A DNA stretch of 6,342 nucleotides from an uncultured Bacilli bacterium. Lineage in GTDB: Bacteria > Bacillota_I > Bacilli_A > RF39 > UBA660. The notes beneath the pieces are model-generated. The model was not told the DNA's origin. It did no database searches and worked only from the letters and a program-made list of their open reading frames with translations. The first letter of the stretch is position 1; each line of letters starts with the position of its first letter. The stretch is taken from contig CANQLN010000062.1 of the NCBI GenBank assembly GCA_947624695.1, forward strand, positions 1-6,342. The letters run 5' to 3'. Positions 6,313 to 6,342 of this stretch are shown here, in pieces. Made by a program: the position numbers and the translations under genes.

Positions 6313-6342
6313 AATAATTAAGTTAATAAAATAATAAAACAA

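Noticed and set aside
1..6342. Mycoplasma-type genetic code (TGA as tryptophan)
   Set aside because: Tryptophan codons I checked in polC and dnaE are TGG and the frames need no TGA readthrough, so the window gives no support. It also cannot exclude the possibility fully, as all the stops are TAA.
1..6342. CRISPR array, insertion sequence, tRNA or rRNA gene, defence system
   Set aside because: I saw no regularly spaced repeats, terminal inverted repeats with a transposase, tRNA-like cloverleaf, or rRNA signature on either strand. The window is almost entirely filled by four ordinary protein genes.

Overview
The window looks like chromosomal core-gene sequence from a very AT-rich, low-GC Gram-positive (Bacillota/Mycoplasmatota-type) bacterium. 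The evidence is the replicative polymerase PolC, a class largely confined to that lineage and a few others, together with strong AAGGAG-type Shine-Dalgarno (SD) sites and long A/T runs. Every tryptophan codon I checked in the two polymerase genes is TGG and every visible stop is TAA, so nothing indicates TGA recoding. I cannot name the genus. The compact genes suggest a reduced genome, which is inference.

Layout. Positions 1-2682 (minus) hold the first 894 codons of polC, which runs off the left edge. Positions 2687-5548 (minus) hold a complete dnaE, the second DNA polymerase III alpha subunit. Only 4 bp separate the dnaE stop from the polC start, and the last two sense codons of dnaE form the polC SD, so the two replicases form one tight, probably translationally coupled transcript. 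Divergent from dnaE is a very small bL28 gene (rpmB, 5645-5803, plus). The two divergent promoters fall in a 96-bp gap and appear to use the same six base pairs as their -35 site. Convergent with rpmB is an unrecognised 111-residue helical protein gene (5822-6157, minus). One bidirectional terminator at 5797-5823 overlaps both stop codons. The last 185 bp (6158-6342) carry that gene's promoter, a small repeat arrangement, and a weak rightward promoter candidate followed by a hairpin.

Function. In bacteria with both enzymes, PolC is the main replicative polymerase and DnaE extends primers before handing over to PolC (established for Bacillus subtilis). Here the two are encoded together, which would fix their relative supply. 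PolC keeps complete PHP and proofreading-exonuclease signatures, while the PHP domain of DnaE has lost its recognisable metal ligands. I found no CRISPR array, mobile element, tRNA or rRNA, and no clear new defence or mobile system. The most notable points are the dnaE-polC arrangement, the shared -35 element, the shortened bL28 and the orphan coiled-coil protein.
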